This document shows positions 12,529 to 27,400 of a DNA stretch of 64,000 bases, in pieces (position 1 is the stretch's first letter; each line of letters opens with the position of its first letter). The stretch lies in NCBI GenBank assembly GCA_002749535.1, contig MZZL01000395.1:182543-246542 (forward strand). The letters run 5' to 3'. The notes below the pieces were generated by a model. That model was not told the DNA's origin. It saw only the letters and a program-made list of their open reading frames with translations, and made no database searches. The translations under genes and the position numbers were made by a program. Origin of the DNA: Apophysomyces variabilis. Its lineage: Eukaryota > Mucoromycota > Mucoromycetes > Mucorales > Mucoraceae.

Positions 12529-13621
12529 TTAAAACGGTTTGAACTTTCTCGATTGCTTAAGCTTCGTAATCTTTTCTTTATCTTCTTCGAATTTTCTTCG
12601 CAGTTCAGAGAGTTCTAATGTTCCGCAAAGTCAGCAACTTTTTCTGTCTTCTTTCAAAAACTGAAAATTGAAAGACTTACCGTTTTGTTTTTTCTCTCGA
12701 AGATGGAATCGGTAAAAGTCAAACAGTTCTCTTTGTTTCGCCTTCTTCAGATCGACAGATTCCGCACTGACTGCAGCCACGTTAATGGAGCCATCGGTTG
12801 TCTTTGCCTTTTTATGGCGCGTCACAACAACAAAACCATCCTCATCCATTTTGTTCATTCTCTCTAACACCTCACGCTCCTTTTCGTATTCGCTTGCTTT
12901 GAATTTCACCATGAATGAATCGACTTGTTGTTGAAGCTCTTGAGGATCCGGCCGAGAAAGATCGTAAGAAAGTAAATAACCTGAATAAGAAAAGAACAGA
13001 ATTAATACGAACCGTTTTCGCTTCCTCCTTTGTTTTATAAAATCACGTACGCTTAAATCCGAGTGGTCGTAGTGCCTTAATCTCATTATCTCCACTCCAT
13101 TTTCGCTCTGCGCGAGGCATGTTCAATACATTGGTCAAGTCTTTCGGTGTGTTGAATACGACGTGTGCTGATGCTCCACTGTGAAGTAATGTTCGTAACC
13201 CTTCCTCGGTAGACTCGGGTTGTTGGTCTTTACCCGCCTTTCGCTTTCGGTTGTTTTTTGACGTGCTCTTTGCTGGAAGGTCCAGTACTGGCACTTCGTC
13301 CTCGTCATCGCTGTTATTATTATTGTTGGTCAATCCATAGGAAGAGGGTGTATTATGATAAATAATGCGTTGAATACGTCCATAGGGACCAAATAACTGT
13401 TTTAGGTGATGATCGGTTGTATCGACAGGAAGGTTGACAAGGAACAGCGTTCGATCAGTAGCTGCCACCTCGGAAGAAGACCGCAAGACATGTTTCTTCA
13501 TGTACATATAATGTCGACAACGACCCTTCGTTAAAACAGGAAGAATCTTATATCCGCAGAATTCATCCAATTCTTTCGATGCTTTTGGTATCTTAGTCGT
13601 TTCCTGCTTTTTCTTTGACAT
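12529..13621 (-). CDS. RRP7: Ribosomal RNA-processing protein 7
   Basis: Small-subunit processome component needed for early 18S rRNA processing in the nucleolus. The ATG at 13621 (MSKKKQETTKIPKASKELD) is chosen because family N-termini start close to the .F.VLP..FK-like segment; a 16-residue longer start exists at 13669. An RRM-like domain follows (TLFLVNLPVDTTDHHLKQLF), with a long Asn/Asp-rich acidic insertion (about residues 105-115) before HVVFNTPKDLTNVLN. After an intron near 12980-13050 comes VDSFMVKFKASEYEKER. The C-terminus is diagnostic: DFYRFHLREKK, an intron, then ELSELRRKFEEDKEKITKLK and RKFKPF-stop (TAA at 12529-12531). The length is about 290 aa, as expected. The gene is divergent from the DnaJ gene. 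Confidence 0.9.
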
Positions 13622-13849
13622 GGCTTTGAGAAAATCGTTTGCCGAAAAACACCGAGCACAGCTCAACACAAAATCTTCATTCTTCTAGCAGTCACGTTTT
13701 GAAGCTCATGCACGGATGGACTCCAGGCACTCTCACCGCCCTTTTTCCGTTTTCGCAGAGGCAAGCAACACAGCTCGTGACTTGATATTTTCTCGGCGAA
13801 CCCTGCTTTAACGAACGTTCATTAACCCAAAGCATACCATAGAGGAAAA
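13622..13849. promoter_or_regulatory. Shared divergent promoter, RRP7 / DnaJ-X gene
   Basis: Only 228 bp separates the divergent starts at 13621 and 13850, so the two genes must share regulatory DNA. Pairing a ribosome-biogenesis gene with a chaperone gene is biologically sensible, but I see no specific site. Confidence 0.45.
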
Positions 13850-15419
13850 ATGACGATTTATGGATCACGTAGACCAGAGCCATATATAAAGACTAGCTGC
13901 AAAGAATGCATTACGCCTATAGAGTTTCTACCAGAAGCAGGTTCAAATGGCAAAAGCGTCCAAGTGAAATGCTGGGCATGCTCCAAGGTAGCTACCTACG
14001 AGCTGGATTCAGCTGGAACCAACATTAAAAACGGCACTGGCAAATCGAGAGCAACTAGAAAGAAAGGAACAGGTACATTGGGCAATAGACGGGGAAATGG
14101 TTATTGATAAACTTTGGATTCGTCATTTGTTGCTGCCGTTAGATCAAAACCCTGTATCCAGGGAATACTATGACCTGCTTGGTGTATCAGTGACGGCCAC
14201 TGGAGATGAGATTAAAAAGGCCTATCGCAAGTTGGCGATCAAATACCATCCAGATAAGAATCCAAACGATCCTACGGCGGAAGACAAGGTAAGAAAGAAG
14301 AGGAAGAAGAAGGAAAGAAACAAATGAAGATAAGCGTCCTGTTATTGAATAACTCTTTATATATGCACGAAAAAATAGTTCAAAAAAATCTCCGAAGCCT
14401 ACCAGGTCTTATCCGATCCAAAGCTTAGAAAACGATACAATGAATTCGGTGAAGAAAACGGTATCAAACCTGATGGTGGATTTGGTAAGAGTTCAAGCGT
14501 TATTGGATGCTTGTGGTTTTTTTCTTTTTTGCTAAACCAAAGCAAAAACTATTTAGTCGATCCGGAAGCGTTCTTCAGACAGTCCTTTGGTGGCGATCGG
14601 TTTGTGGATATTATCGGTGAAATTTCAATAGGCCGCGATATGAAAGAAGCGTTAGAGAAAGCAGAAACAGAGGAAGACGAAGATACAGTAGCTCTGACAC
14701 CAGAACAGAAAGCAGCACGAGAAGAAGAGAAGAAGAAACAGGAGCAAGAGCGAGAAGAAACACGAGCAAAACGAGTCGAAGTCTTAGCCGAGAAATTAAT
14801 TAACAAACTTAGCCTTTACACGGAATTGCCGGATACTTCAGCAGAATCTGTTGCTGCATTTACAAACATTATCCAGATCGAGGCAGAGGAGTTAAAGAAA
14901 GAGAATTATGGTGTGGAGTTGTTACATGCTATTGGATACACGTATACCGCCAAAGCAAATCAGTATCTGGGAAAGAGTGTGGCTTTTGGCCTGGGAGGCA
15001 TGTTCCATACGATGAAAGAGAAAGGTTACATTTTTAGCGAGACAGTTGGCACATTGAGAACTGCACTGGATCTGCAATCGAGCTTTCAGGAACTGCAAAA
15101 AGAAGGATTAACAGAAGAACAAAGAAATAAGCTAGAAGAAGAAGCCGCACAAAAGGTAAAGCAGAAACAAAGAAATAAATCAATGTATTTTGACAAACTT
15201 ATCTGTATTTATCAGGGCCTGCAAGCTATCTGGCGAGGGTCGAAATTCGAAGTGGAGAGCGTATTACGCGACGTGTGTGACAACGTCCTTAGCGACGCAT
15301 CGGTAACAAAGGACACTCGCAAGATGCGTGCGACGGGATTAAAGATTATTGGCAATGTATACCAGAATGTGCGAGCAGATGCATCGCCTGAAGATATTCC
15401 TATGACGGCAAAGGCTTAA
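13850..15419 (+). CDS. DnaJ-X (Caj1/Djp1-type) Hsp40 with N-terminal zinc-binding module
   Basis: Five exons: 13850-14072, 14143-14288, 14379-14484, 14557-15155 and 15217-15419. Residues 17-44 hold two CxxC pairs (C17/C20 and C41/C44), a zinc-ribbon-like module ahead of the J domain. The J domain (REYYDLLGV, then KYHPDKN with the HPD motif, then [14 protein letters not shown]) stimulates Hsp70 ATPase. A Gly/Phe stretch follows, then the DnaJ-X domain ([20 protein letters not shown], a long charged coiled coil, and [19 protein letters not shown]). It ends [12 protein letters not shown]. Yeast relatives Caj1 and Djp1 start directly with the J domain, so the zinc module is an addition. All four introns are 61-90 nt with GT-AG ends and restore one continuous frame. 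Confidence 0.9.
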
Positions 15420-18400
15420 TCTATGTTATTGAGAGACGAGAAAAAATGAGGCGCAAGAGGATGGTTTGAAAATCTTAAATAAAGGTCTTCGAGTCTATTG
15501 GGCATGTTTCGCGGGATATATAATTTGCTTACCGATTGTGAAGCGTAGCGTACGCACAATATATAAAGGGGCCTTTTTTTTACTTTTTCCAGGTTGAACA
15601 ACAGAACTCACGCTTTTCTTTTTCTTTCCCCTTCATTCACGGTTATCGCTTTCTTTTACCTTTTTTCTTTCTTCTCTTATTTAACTCGTTTTTTGAATGT
15701 CTGTCACGATTGTTCACTTTATGTAACACAACTCTATTTTGTGGACAAAATTCTCGTCCGCGTTTTTCTGTCTTTCTCGGGAAAAAAATCTACTTTTTTT
15801 TTTATCTTTGTTTACGTAAAATTTTCATTTACACTAACTAAAACAACAGAAACTAGTTCAATGATAAAAGACAGATAACAGACATGTTCTCGTCGAGCGA
15901 GTAAGTACTTGTTTTTAATTTTTTTAATGAAAATTTTTGTATGATCGAAGAGATTACAAACATTGATATTCCGTTTGTTTAATGAAATTTTATAGGATCC
16001 CTCATGGAAGTCGCGAAATGAATGCGTCTACTCCGATCGGGAAACACAAAGAGTAAGGATGAGCCCCCAAGTTTGAACCAGGCGGGGCCCGACGCGCGGT
16101 GGCAGGTAACTCGCTATAAAAGAAGAGAACAACAAAGGAGGGACGTATGTGAGCGATACCGAAAAGGATAGACGAATGGAGAGGAGAGGCAATGATAACA
16201 GAAGGAAAGAATGTGTACGAAAAAGATGGAAACCAAGGAAGGGAGCAGAAAGACTGATAGACAACGGAAAGAGGAAGAGATAACCAACTTACCTACCACC
16301 GCGCTAAGGCGATGTCGATTTGCGAAAGCAATGAACGTCTCCCGATATTATATCGACCCAAGTGAAAAAAATTTTACGCGCCCTACGAAGAAGAAACCCG
16401 CGAGAATAGCAAAGCAGCATGAGAAATTCAGTATCATGGAGAAAGGTTGGTTCGACAAGGTGGATACTTACGAGGAGAAAGCCCTAGACGCGATATATAA
16501 TTCGGTCCGCTCGAGTTAAGAGGACGACCACGAGCAGGATCTGCTGGTGCTGCCGTCGTGTCTCTTCTTTTTAACCATTTCGGTAGTGGTAAGCCACGTA
16601 AGGGATATACCACGGGAACGATCCTATCGCAAAAAAAGAAAAGACAAAATCACAGTCCATATTATGTATCAGGAGGCAAAAAAAAGGATCAAATATTGGA
16701 CAACTGCGGATAACAAAAACGAACAGGAGGATTGCGTGTGTTGAAGCAGTTGCGGTGAGGATAGTATTGAACGTAACGTACCGAATGGATAGAGCAAGAA
16801 CTGTTAAAGGAGTGATGAAAGTGGAAAAGGAACTAAGTCGCATGTGGTATGTTGCTTCACAGATAGATAGATCTTTTTTTTTTCGATAATACAGCGCTAT
16901 AGGTTTATAGCATGGGAAAGTTAGGTGAGAGGAAAAGTAGCACGATGGCGTTGGATTTGGCAAGTTGGGCTGTTTATATGTACTCTTTTTTCTTATTGGG
17001 TCGCACTTTTTTCCATTCCACCCCCTTCACGTTTTCTTCAAACAACGGTTGCCAAAGTGACCGGAAAAAGTCTGAAATACTTGTGCAAAATTTAAGCTCC
17101 TTTTTGATTTCATGGTTCTGGCATCTTCTTTTTTCCAACTTTACTACTCGTATGGCCGTCGTTGGCATAACTTTGTCGCCGGTCATTTCCGCATTAATGT
17201 AGTTCACTACATAAAAGTACATGATTCCGATGTTGGATGCCGGAGACTAGAAGAATATAAAGAAGTTCAAGAGAGAGAGAGAGAGAGAAAAAGAAAGAGA
17301 GGAGCTGAAATGGCTTTGCTACTTGAGGTAAAGTCGGGATAACAAAATTCGTTCCGTTTTGGTCCCCCCAGATTTGCCACGTTATGCAAAAACAAAGAAG
17401 CAAAAATTAATGACTTCAGGGACTAACTTGCTACCTTCTATTAAACCAGCGAAAGGACTGAAAGATAAGGAAAAAAAACACAAGCGGATGCACACCCATA
17501 AAACGAACTATTTCTTTTCTTTTCTCGCTTGCAGGGATGCTCCTATGCGTATATGGTTGTTCAATCGAAGGGAGGACGGGTTCTTCCCCTTTTTAATACA
17601 CACCGCCAAGCAACAAAAAGCGCGATAAAGTCACAGATTTCCAAAACCTCGTGAAAATAGCTCAGCAAACCTTACGGCATCTGAAAGCTTAAAATTCTTT
17701 TTCTTTACTGCTATTATCTCCAACAACCTATTCATATTTCTTATAACACCCACACATCACTCTAATCTTATGGTGTTACAGTGCGCTTATGAACCCGTTG
17801 GCATGCCCAACTTGCCATGGAAAAAAAAAGTCGCTAACCACCCTCTGTCTATATCCATAGATTTTACGGGATCATCCTTGACCTTTTCATTTCATTTTCA
17901 TCCGATGGGATCCATGCTTTTATTATGTCTAGTGCTTCTTTCTCCTTACCTGTCTCATGGTGCAAATATTGTTTTTATTCTTGGTATCGCGTCAGGGCAG
18001 CTATGCTAACGTATAAAGTGTCCATAGAGGCTTCATCAAAAATTGAGAATTTCGGTTATCATGATGTCAGATCACATAGCAGCACATGTTCTTTACGTTC
18101 GTAAACAAAATTTTTTACTGATTGATCCACAACATAAAGCTACATCATTTGTTCGAATTGGTACATGAGCTGCTATCAAAGTTTGATCTTCCCAGTAAAT
18201 CGGACGTCCCGCTTTTCATAAAACGGGCAGTATCATCGGAACAGGATAACTATACAGATAAAGACATGTAGAAGGTCTTTGAAAACAGAAACGCGAGAAA
18301 GAATCATAGTAAGTTTACAAAATGTCAAAAAATTCTTCGTATTTCCATGTGTGTAAGGTCTTTGCCGCTTGTTGATGCAATAAGGCTCCAAATGCCGTCT

Positions 18401-21400
18401 GATTCGTGATATAGAACACCACTGTATATCCCCATATACTGGTGATATATAAGACTCGGAAATATCAACGAACAATTTGCAACACCCGAGGGATGCATGT
18501 CGCCGTCTGAGCTAGGCGGCTACGGATAGATGACAGAGCCCGAAACTTGCAGCGCACGTTTTCCATCCCATATTGGCATTGTCTCAACTTTCGAGACAAT
18601 CAGTCTTTTTGGCAGAGTTTGTACGATATCTCCTTGTCAGTGATTGTTGCTAAATGGCATTTTACCTTCTTCACGTAAATTGATAATCCATAGGAAAAAA
18701 TGATCCATGGTTGCGCATTAGAACAGTGAATAGCTCGTTTTTGGCATCCATATCTACAATCTCAAACAATGTCCACTTTAAATCGTTTTCGTTCTTGACG
18801 GTAGTACTCTCGTCCAGCAAGGTCTGCACGGCATTCTTATACTTGGTGTGAGGAAGATGGAGAACAACTGGTCGATATACTTGGTTTATTTGGATTTAAT
18901 GATCGTATCCAAAGAGTCTCTGGCGTGAAGCCAATATCCCCAAATCGACCCGTCTTAACCGCCAATAAATAGCTGCAGCTGCTCTCAATATATATATAAG
19001 TAGTTTCTTGTTATCCACACCGTTATTGCGTTCATTAACTAACCAAGCCCTTTCTGCCCATTTTGTTATAACCCGGCAAATGAACTCATCACCCTTTGAT
19101 CCATTGCCCTATTTTACTCATGCAGCATCTATTCCAACAGTTCATTTTCCTCGTTCAAGTTGCCAATGTCTAACCGAAAGCCAAAAGATGTCCCAGGCTC
19201 GCACTTATTGAACAAAATTTGGATATCGACAGGATCATAATAGAATTAGTCGAGTTACCGACTGATGGTCCCGAAGACGGTCATGGTTTGCATCTGTTCT
19301 GTGAACTATTTCAATAATATGTTGTGGATATGTATGGAAAATTGAAACTAAACCGGTTGAACTACTTGCGGATGAATCAAAACAGACTATGCACTGATCT
19401 GTACCGCGGAGTAATGGATGCAGTTAAACTAAGAGATAATGACCAGAGTGCTATTAGTCGCCGTGTTATCCTGCCATCGTCATTGGCAGCTACGTCACAT
19501 GCGTCAACTCTACAAGGACGCAATGAGTATTGTATGTCATTTCAGGAAACATGATCTCTTCATCAGTTTCACATGCAACCCGAACTGGAAAAAGATACGA
19601 GAATGAACTACTTGCTTTTGGGACTGCAGCTGATCGGCTAGCTCACGTCTTTAACATGAAGTGAAAAGCTCTTATGGAAGAATTGGCAATGACGCTATCC
19701 CGGAAAAAGTGTTTGCTCCTGTTCATACAGTGGAATTTCAGAAACAGGGCCACATTCTTCTCATCTTTGCAGCTGAGGCCAAACCGACTGGACCGCAAGA
19801 CTATGATAATATTGTCGCTGCATAATTCCTGATCGGCAAGCATTCCCTGTTGCGTGCGATACCATCACCAAAAACATGATGCACGGTCCACGCGGTTTGT
19901 TAAAATGTTGATGGCGCCATGTATGAAAGACGGCGTTTGTTCCAGAAAATACCATTGCAGCTTTTGTAATGATCATCGGCAGATACCTTCAATTATTTTC
20001 AATACCTAATGTCGCAGCCAATGAAAATCTATGTCGCATGTCCAGAAACGGATGTCGCTTGCTTAGAAATCAATGTCGCATAGCTCAGCAAGGAACTTCT
20101 TGGCACACTAAAAATCGTCTACCCACTGTTGCCATAGATCGTTAGCTATTGCTCTCATAGATCGTTCGCCATTGCTGCAAGATATAATAGTTTGCGTTTG
20201 AAAAATGTAGACGTTGAGATAGCGATATGTAGTTTTTAGATTCTGCGATGTAGGTTTGTCAAACACGTTGTAGTTTTGAAACAGTCGATGTCCAGTTTTT
20301 GGACCTTGATGTAACTAATGGCAACAGAACGTAAAGTGGAGCATGTGCCTGGAGGTTGGCATAAAGCTTCTTCCGCGACACAGAAAGAAAATAGCCACAC
20401 AGAATTTGATACGGTCGGTAAGCCGAGGATGCTAAGAAGGGTTATATAAACATGTCAGATCTATTAGATGGGTAAGATCGACTCGTCTGGACTGAGTAAC
20501 TGGAGTACTCGATGTATGCAACAACCCCATGTCGAGAAGGTGCTGAATCCAAGGCGTCACTAGCATGCCAAACAGGAGGGAATACCAAAAAGAGGAACCA
20601 AAGTAGCATGATATTCCCCGGATCAAAGCCTCAGTAATCAAGGCAATCACGGGATCCAATATTAGATTTTTCCTAAATGATTGGCGCTTAGTATTTCTCG
20701 TCTTAGCATGCAACAAATTTCCATTTAGCACTTGGTGAATATCAGTTTGTCCGAAGATGTATTTTCCGTAGCGTCTTCTGTAGAAGCTGAAACTAGTTTT
20801 ATTGGTGAAAACATATTTGACATATACTATCGGTTGCCACCCTAATTACAAGAACAATGAGTGTAGCCTTTTTTTATTGATGCTGCAGGATGAGAATATT
20901 GGACTAAAAGTTGCTAAATTGTACAGTGTGGTGGTATAAAGGAGAAATGAGCGTGGAAGATTTTCCCGGTGAAAAACAATTAATCACTATCATAGTCTTC
21001 CTCAGCGTCATCACCATCGTCATTCTCAATGATATCATTATCAATCAATCTGTCATGAGCTTTTTTGGTAGGTGTCAAGTAAATGTTTGGTGATCCGAGA
21101 ATACCGGCATCATCGGACCCGCAGATGTTGGCGAAATGTGCGGCTTGCTTTTGACTTCGGATAGCCGGGAGAACAATATCCTTGAGATTGCAATGGTGTT
21201 GTCGCCAAGCATACAAGCGGTCCAGCGTATCAATGAATGAAGGTAGCTCGTCGAGATACGTAGGTATTACAAGCGTTGAAAGACGGCGAGAGACATACAC
21301 ATCTTCGATGCGTTTCACCGCAAACATATACCCCATCGGGCCGGTGAAGTCCATACCAACGGTATATACATTATCCACGAGATTATCGTCAATGGGAAGA

Positions 21401-24400
21401 CTCAGCAGATGGGAAAGGATGGCCTTATTCATCCTAATGTTCTTGGCCTGCTGGATCAGCGACTTTCGCGGTGATACTTTGAGTCTCTTCCATTCGCTCG
21501 TAGATAGTTCCTCATTCTGAGCGGAAAGAATCAGATCGATCCGGCGCCCAAATCCTTTGTTCAACGGAATGTTCGAACCAAAAACCCTTTTATGCATTTT
21601 CGCGATCGATTTGGAGGCTTTGCACGTCGTCTCCCCATCGAAGATTTGCAGCCTGCTACCGTTTAGCACCTCATCAAGTATTTTCGTACACTTCCTGTAG
21701 CAAGTGAGTTCACTACTGTCGTTGTCATTAGGGGAGACGGCAGGGTCGGTCAGGCAACCCTTGGCCACAATTTCAAGGATGTCCAGTAGTTGCAAGCACT
21801 GGTTGTCGTCAGATTTTAGTAGAGCCACCTTTTTCTCGGCAATCGCGATCCGCAAAAGCTTCGTATCAAGTTTCTTGTACATAGGCGCAGCTTTGGCTAC
21901 TGACTCAAGGTACAATTGCTTCGCCTCTTTAGCTGATAACGACTGACATTCTACAGCGCTTTGGTACATCTGCTTCATGTCCGGTGGGATATCCGTGCCC
22001 AAGGCAATCATTTCACCATAAAGTGCCCTGACCGCTGGGGCCATGCCATGGCCGAGGTTAATTTCTTGTACTTTTGCAATTCGCTCCCAGAAGCTGCTAT
22101 TGGTAATATGCTTTCGAAATATCTTTTCAGTTTGGCTATTGACGGTATCGACGATCCGTGACAAGGAAAGTTTCAATGCGTTGACTTGGTGAATTTCAGA
22201 CAAGTTTATGTTTAGGGCAAGGTTGGCCGACATGACGTCCAGCTGCTCTCCAAGCGAATCAGATGCGGAGAAATTGTTCAGGAGCTTGCGCAGGTCGCTG
22301 GCATCCTGGAGAGACAGCTGCTTATTTAGCTAGAAAAGGTATGTTAATCCACAACTATCGATGAGCCAACTGCGCGCTTACCACTTTGACGCCGGCTTCG
22401 TACACGGCTTTTCTAAAGTCTTTGGGCGTAATCGGCTCTGGAGTCTTTTGTGGCTCGTTCGAAGCCAGCGCGTTGTACATCATCTCCACCGTGCGGGCAC
22501 GTTGTGCGGGTAACGGATGCGTATCCTGGTCGGGTTGGTTTTCAGAACTTGCTGCTTTTTTGTATGAGATCATCAGCTCTAAGTATACACATACGTGCAC
22601 AGCGGAAAAACTTACCTCGTTTGCCAAGGACAGACCCTTCGGAGCGTGGTTCTGTGATGGTGGTGATGATGGTGTCACCGGGACCTTCCTTCCCAGCCAT
22701 ATTAGCCCCGTAATTAGTAGAGTTGACGAATGCGAACGAATTATCTCCTTGGTGTAAGTGATATGTGTTCGACGAGACCGCTGGTGACGAAGTGCCATTG
22801 TCGTTCTAATACGAAAAAGATGAGGAAACGGTAACGTGGATCATTCTTATCTTGTTCATACCTCCTTTAACAACTTCTTTAGTTCTTTCTTGACGCTATC
22901 TGGTGTGGAGGAATCCTCCTGGATAGCGTCGAGACACCTCCGGTAGGAAGATTCTAGCGTGTTGGACGAAGGAGGATTGCGCATTGTTTTTTTAAAATGA
23001 TTTTTGAAGTGATAGAATCCCCAATCCTTAAGGCTATTTGCGGCAAAGAAGCGACGGTACTTGTCATTCCCGTTGTATGTATCGTAATACTCGCTAAGGT
23101 TCATGTGTAATGCAAGTGAAGGCAGGCGAAAAAGTGCCGCGAGCATATTTTGCTGACGTCGGCCTCTTATTTCAAAAGCCTATGATGCCTGTGGGAATTA
23201 AAACTGAGACAGCGTAAAAAATATTTTGCTTTTTGCCCCATCTCGAACTGACTCGATGTCGGGTATGAAGACGGGATGACAATAGGACTACGTATGCCTT
23301 TGGGACACCTTATGGTGATGGCATATGTCTCTGGTCAGCTTGATCCTTTTGGGAGCTCGCTCGGTTTCCCAATTACCGAAGACAATAGCGCCCCATGTGT
23401 TTTCTTCTTTGCAACAACCAAACCATGGGCCGTGGCTCCAGGGTCAATACTGTCGGGATGAGGTGCACTTGGAATCAAAAGAACTGACTCGATGTCGGGT
23501 ATGAAGACGGGATGACAATAGGACTACGTATGCCTTTGGGACACCTTATGGTGATGGCATATGTCTCTGGTCAGCTTGATCCTTTTGGGAGCTCGCTCGG
23601 TTTCCCAATTACCGAAGACAATAGCGCCCCATGTGTTTTCTTCTTTGCAACAACCAAACCATGGGCCGTGGCTCCAGGGTCAATACTGTCTTTTGCTCTT
23701 CCAAGTGCTACCGTTGAATCGGTAAGCTACTTATATTGACGGTTCTGGACAAGTTTTGTGTACTAACTTTCTATATATTGCCAAATATCTCTTTGTCGAG
23801 TCATATTTGCCTAGGGACCAATGTTGATAAACGTCATGTGGATGGATACCATAGTGCTAACGCCCCTTGGACTAAACTCTCTGTGAACATTTAAATGGAT
23901 CACCTGGCCGACCCCCATTCGTTTTTTTGTACTCATGTTGCTTTATCCCATAAATGCATCTTTACTTTGTCTCTCAAGAGCTGTTCGTTTGACTGATATT
24001 ACTTCTTAATGCACGTGTTCTGAACTCGTATTGGTCAGAATAGACCACGTCAAATAAGCCGCGGGAGAACAGTACCAATGCATTAATTGACCTTACCAAA
24101 TTCTGTGCGGCTATTTTGTTGTCAATGATTATATCAGGCTCAAAGAAATGACATCGACCGTTTCCAAAGTACAATGTGTTTGGCAAAATTACATCATATG
24201 ATCTAAAAATTACATCCTGCTATCTCGATTTTTACATTTTCAAACGAAACTACTGTAAACTGTTTTGCAATAGATCGTTTTGCTATAATTATGTAAGGTC
24301 TCAGGACTAGGACAAGACAGGACCAAGACCAGAAATTAATCAAAACAAGACAAGATGCGAGCCGGGGAAACGGCAAGGTATTAGGTGCTTTCGCTAGATA

Positions 24401-27400
24401 AGACGAGAAAAGACAAGAATCAGAGATCGCATTGAAAGATCACTGAAAGGGTGAGACGAAGATCGAGCAGAAGAGACAAGAACGGGATAGTTCCGGATAG
24501 ATAGTCGAATGACTGGATGTTACCAGATAAGACAAGATATAGCAAGACAATCCAATTGACTTCTATTTGATGAATGGGTGTTGGGTATTTATATGGATTC
24601 AATTATGAAGATGGATGCGCGTGAATCAATATGTGTGCAAACATCACGAGGTCATGAAGAGGCCATTACAGATTTTGGTATGCGCAGTCATCACAGTGTC
24701 ACGAGTAAGTCGTTACACTTGCTTAGAGATCAATGTCGCATAGCCAAGCTAAAATTTTCTTGGCTGACCCATTTCCAGGTTATTGACCCTTTTTCTCCTG
24801 ACCATATTCGACTTCTACCACTGTTACTTACCTATATTGCACAACCGAAAAAAAGAAAAGATTGATACTTACCTGAATGCATATTATTAGTTGTTAATGA
24901 GGCCGTACAATATTACAAGTTTTCTTTGTGGATGACTATATTTTAGAGGTAACGGTGAAAATCTTGAATTTTTTATTGATGACGGTGAACACACGTTTGT
25001 TTAAGCCTAATTGCTCTCGTCCGGTCTGTAAAGGAACAGTCCATTAAAAAACCCTGAACAGTGGAACAGAGAAAAGGGAAAGAGAAACAACACAATGGAA
25101 GATGGGAAAGGCAAAGATATAGTTATATGGAAGGAGAAGGGTAGAGGAAGAATATGAAAATGAAAATGAAAACAAAGAGATGACTTTTTAGAAGAAGAAT
25201 CTTGAGGCTTTTTTTTTGTTTTTTTTTTTCTTTTTTAATAATCATAATAAAGACGGGTCAAGGGGGAGAGTCTTCCAGCCACTTCAGAAGTGGGAGTCCG
25301 AGGGCAGGGTCTTCCATGGCAGTAGTAGTCGATTTTCACAAGGGTTTGGCAGAGGATGGGCCAGATGCAGCGCCAGTAGGCTTGGCGCCGTGCAGATGAG
25401 GGCCGAGCTTTTGGAAACTGGTTCAGTATGTAGGAGATCGGATCAGCAGTGACAGAAGGTGAAAGGTGGAGTCGATTGTGAAGGCGGAGGCAAGTGGTAA
25501 GATGGGATTTGCTGGTATGGCCTGTTTTGCATTGGCATTGCTGCGGTTTACCAGGCAACCATCCGAGCCGCCATCTAATGCAGCGACTGCGTTCATGGTT
25601 TGCCATAGGTAGCCAGAGGATCGGATCCATCCCCAACGCTGGACGGCAAGCTCGGAGTAACTTTGACGCTGTGTTATATGTAGATAGAAAAGGGGACGGA
25701 TAGAATCCTTTGAGACTGTTGGATATCTTTATTTCATTCAACTTGTCTGCCTATTTATAATTATTTGCTCTTATGCGGGATTTGTAATTAGTGAACGTTC
25801 TTCTCGGCGATAGGTGTATGATTTAGATAAGTGTAATAACTGCGGTAGAGCAGTGTCACGTTGTCTTCATCCTCGGTGATAGATCTCTGATTTAGAGAAG
25901 AGGTGCACTCGGTGTTCCAAACTAGAGAAGTTCACTGTAAATGGATGGAACACAAGTACTAGGAAGTCACACTACGACAGCGACGTATACCACAGACGCT
26001 GGCTGGGAGCATCGGGCCTCATATGTGGTCTGTAGAAGCTGGCGAGCGGTTTGTTTGAGTGTACGTGCGGTGATGGCAGAGTAGGGGGATGGGAGCTGAA
26101 TCCAGAGATGAGTACGGGTCAATTGTTGCCAGTGGCTCTGAGAGTTGGCAAGTAAGGTGGGCAGGAGGAGACAAATGAGGATACCATTGGGAAGATGTAG
26201 CGAACGGAGAATAAACTTTGCTTGGAGGATGGAGATGCGATCGGTCATAGCAGGGAGTTTGGCGATATGTTGCATCACCTTGGTACTAGAAGTGCAATGT
26301 CCACCATAAATCATCCGCAGGCAGTTGTCCTGTGCAGCTTCCAGATGTTTAATGTCTCTAGCGCTAAAGGTGCTGATAGCCAGGCCATATTCGAGACATG
26401 GTCGGATAAATTGCTGGTAAATGCGGCAGGCAAGCAAACGAGGTAGACCTGTAGGGTTCAAACCAATGCCATGAAGGACGCGCATGGAGGAGAGAGCAGA
26501 GGAGGAGTTACTGGTGACAAGCTGTTGTGCGTCGATATTTCCCTTGCCATTGAAAGGAACACCAAGGTATTTGAAGTGTTGTTCGCAGGGTATGACAGTA
26601 TTATAGAGTTGCAGCGGGGGACAGGGTTTGGGGGCCGCAGTGAAGTCATACAAGACCACACACTTGCTTGGGTTCCACCTATATCCGAGCTGGAGGCTAT
26701 GGTTCTCACATTTTTGGAGGAGAACTGGCATTGACTCCCAGGTACCAATTAGAGCAACGTCGTCGGCATACAGGAGGCAATTTAGTTGGTTAGGCAGACT
26801 ATATACGGTGGGTGTTTGGGAAGAAAGAAAATCAGAGTGAGGGGGATTTGGTAAGGACAGAGGGGCGGAAGGATAAGTGCGAAGGGTTTGAGGTAAATCA
26901 TTGATGTAAACAGAATATAAAAAGGGAGAAAGGACTGAGCCTTGCAGAACACCTGTGACAGGGCAAAACCGGCGAGAGGCAACGTTGGACAAGAGAACTT
27001 CTATAAAAACGTCGTCAAACAATAATTTCAAAAGAGCTAGAAGGGGAGGGGGAGAGTAGACTGTAAGAGCTCGCCATATAATACGGCAGTCAACCGTTTC
27101 ATATGCAGATTTTATATCAAGGAATGCTAGTACCGGTGATGCTCCATGTCTCGCTTTGTGAATTACATAGTTCTTGTAGAGCCAAGGCCTGATCTAGCGC
27201 ACTGCGAGCAGGTCGGAAACCGCCTTGTGCCATATCCAGCTGTGGAAACGCCGCAGACAGTGGTTGTTGAAGGCAATATTCCATGACTTTGCGGATAACG
27301 GACGTCAGGCTGATGGGTCAATAGTTGGCGGGATCGGTGACTGAACCTTTCTTATAGATAGGCACAACTTGAGCAATACGCCACAATGTGGGTGTTTTGG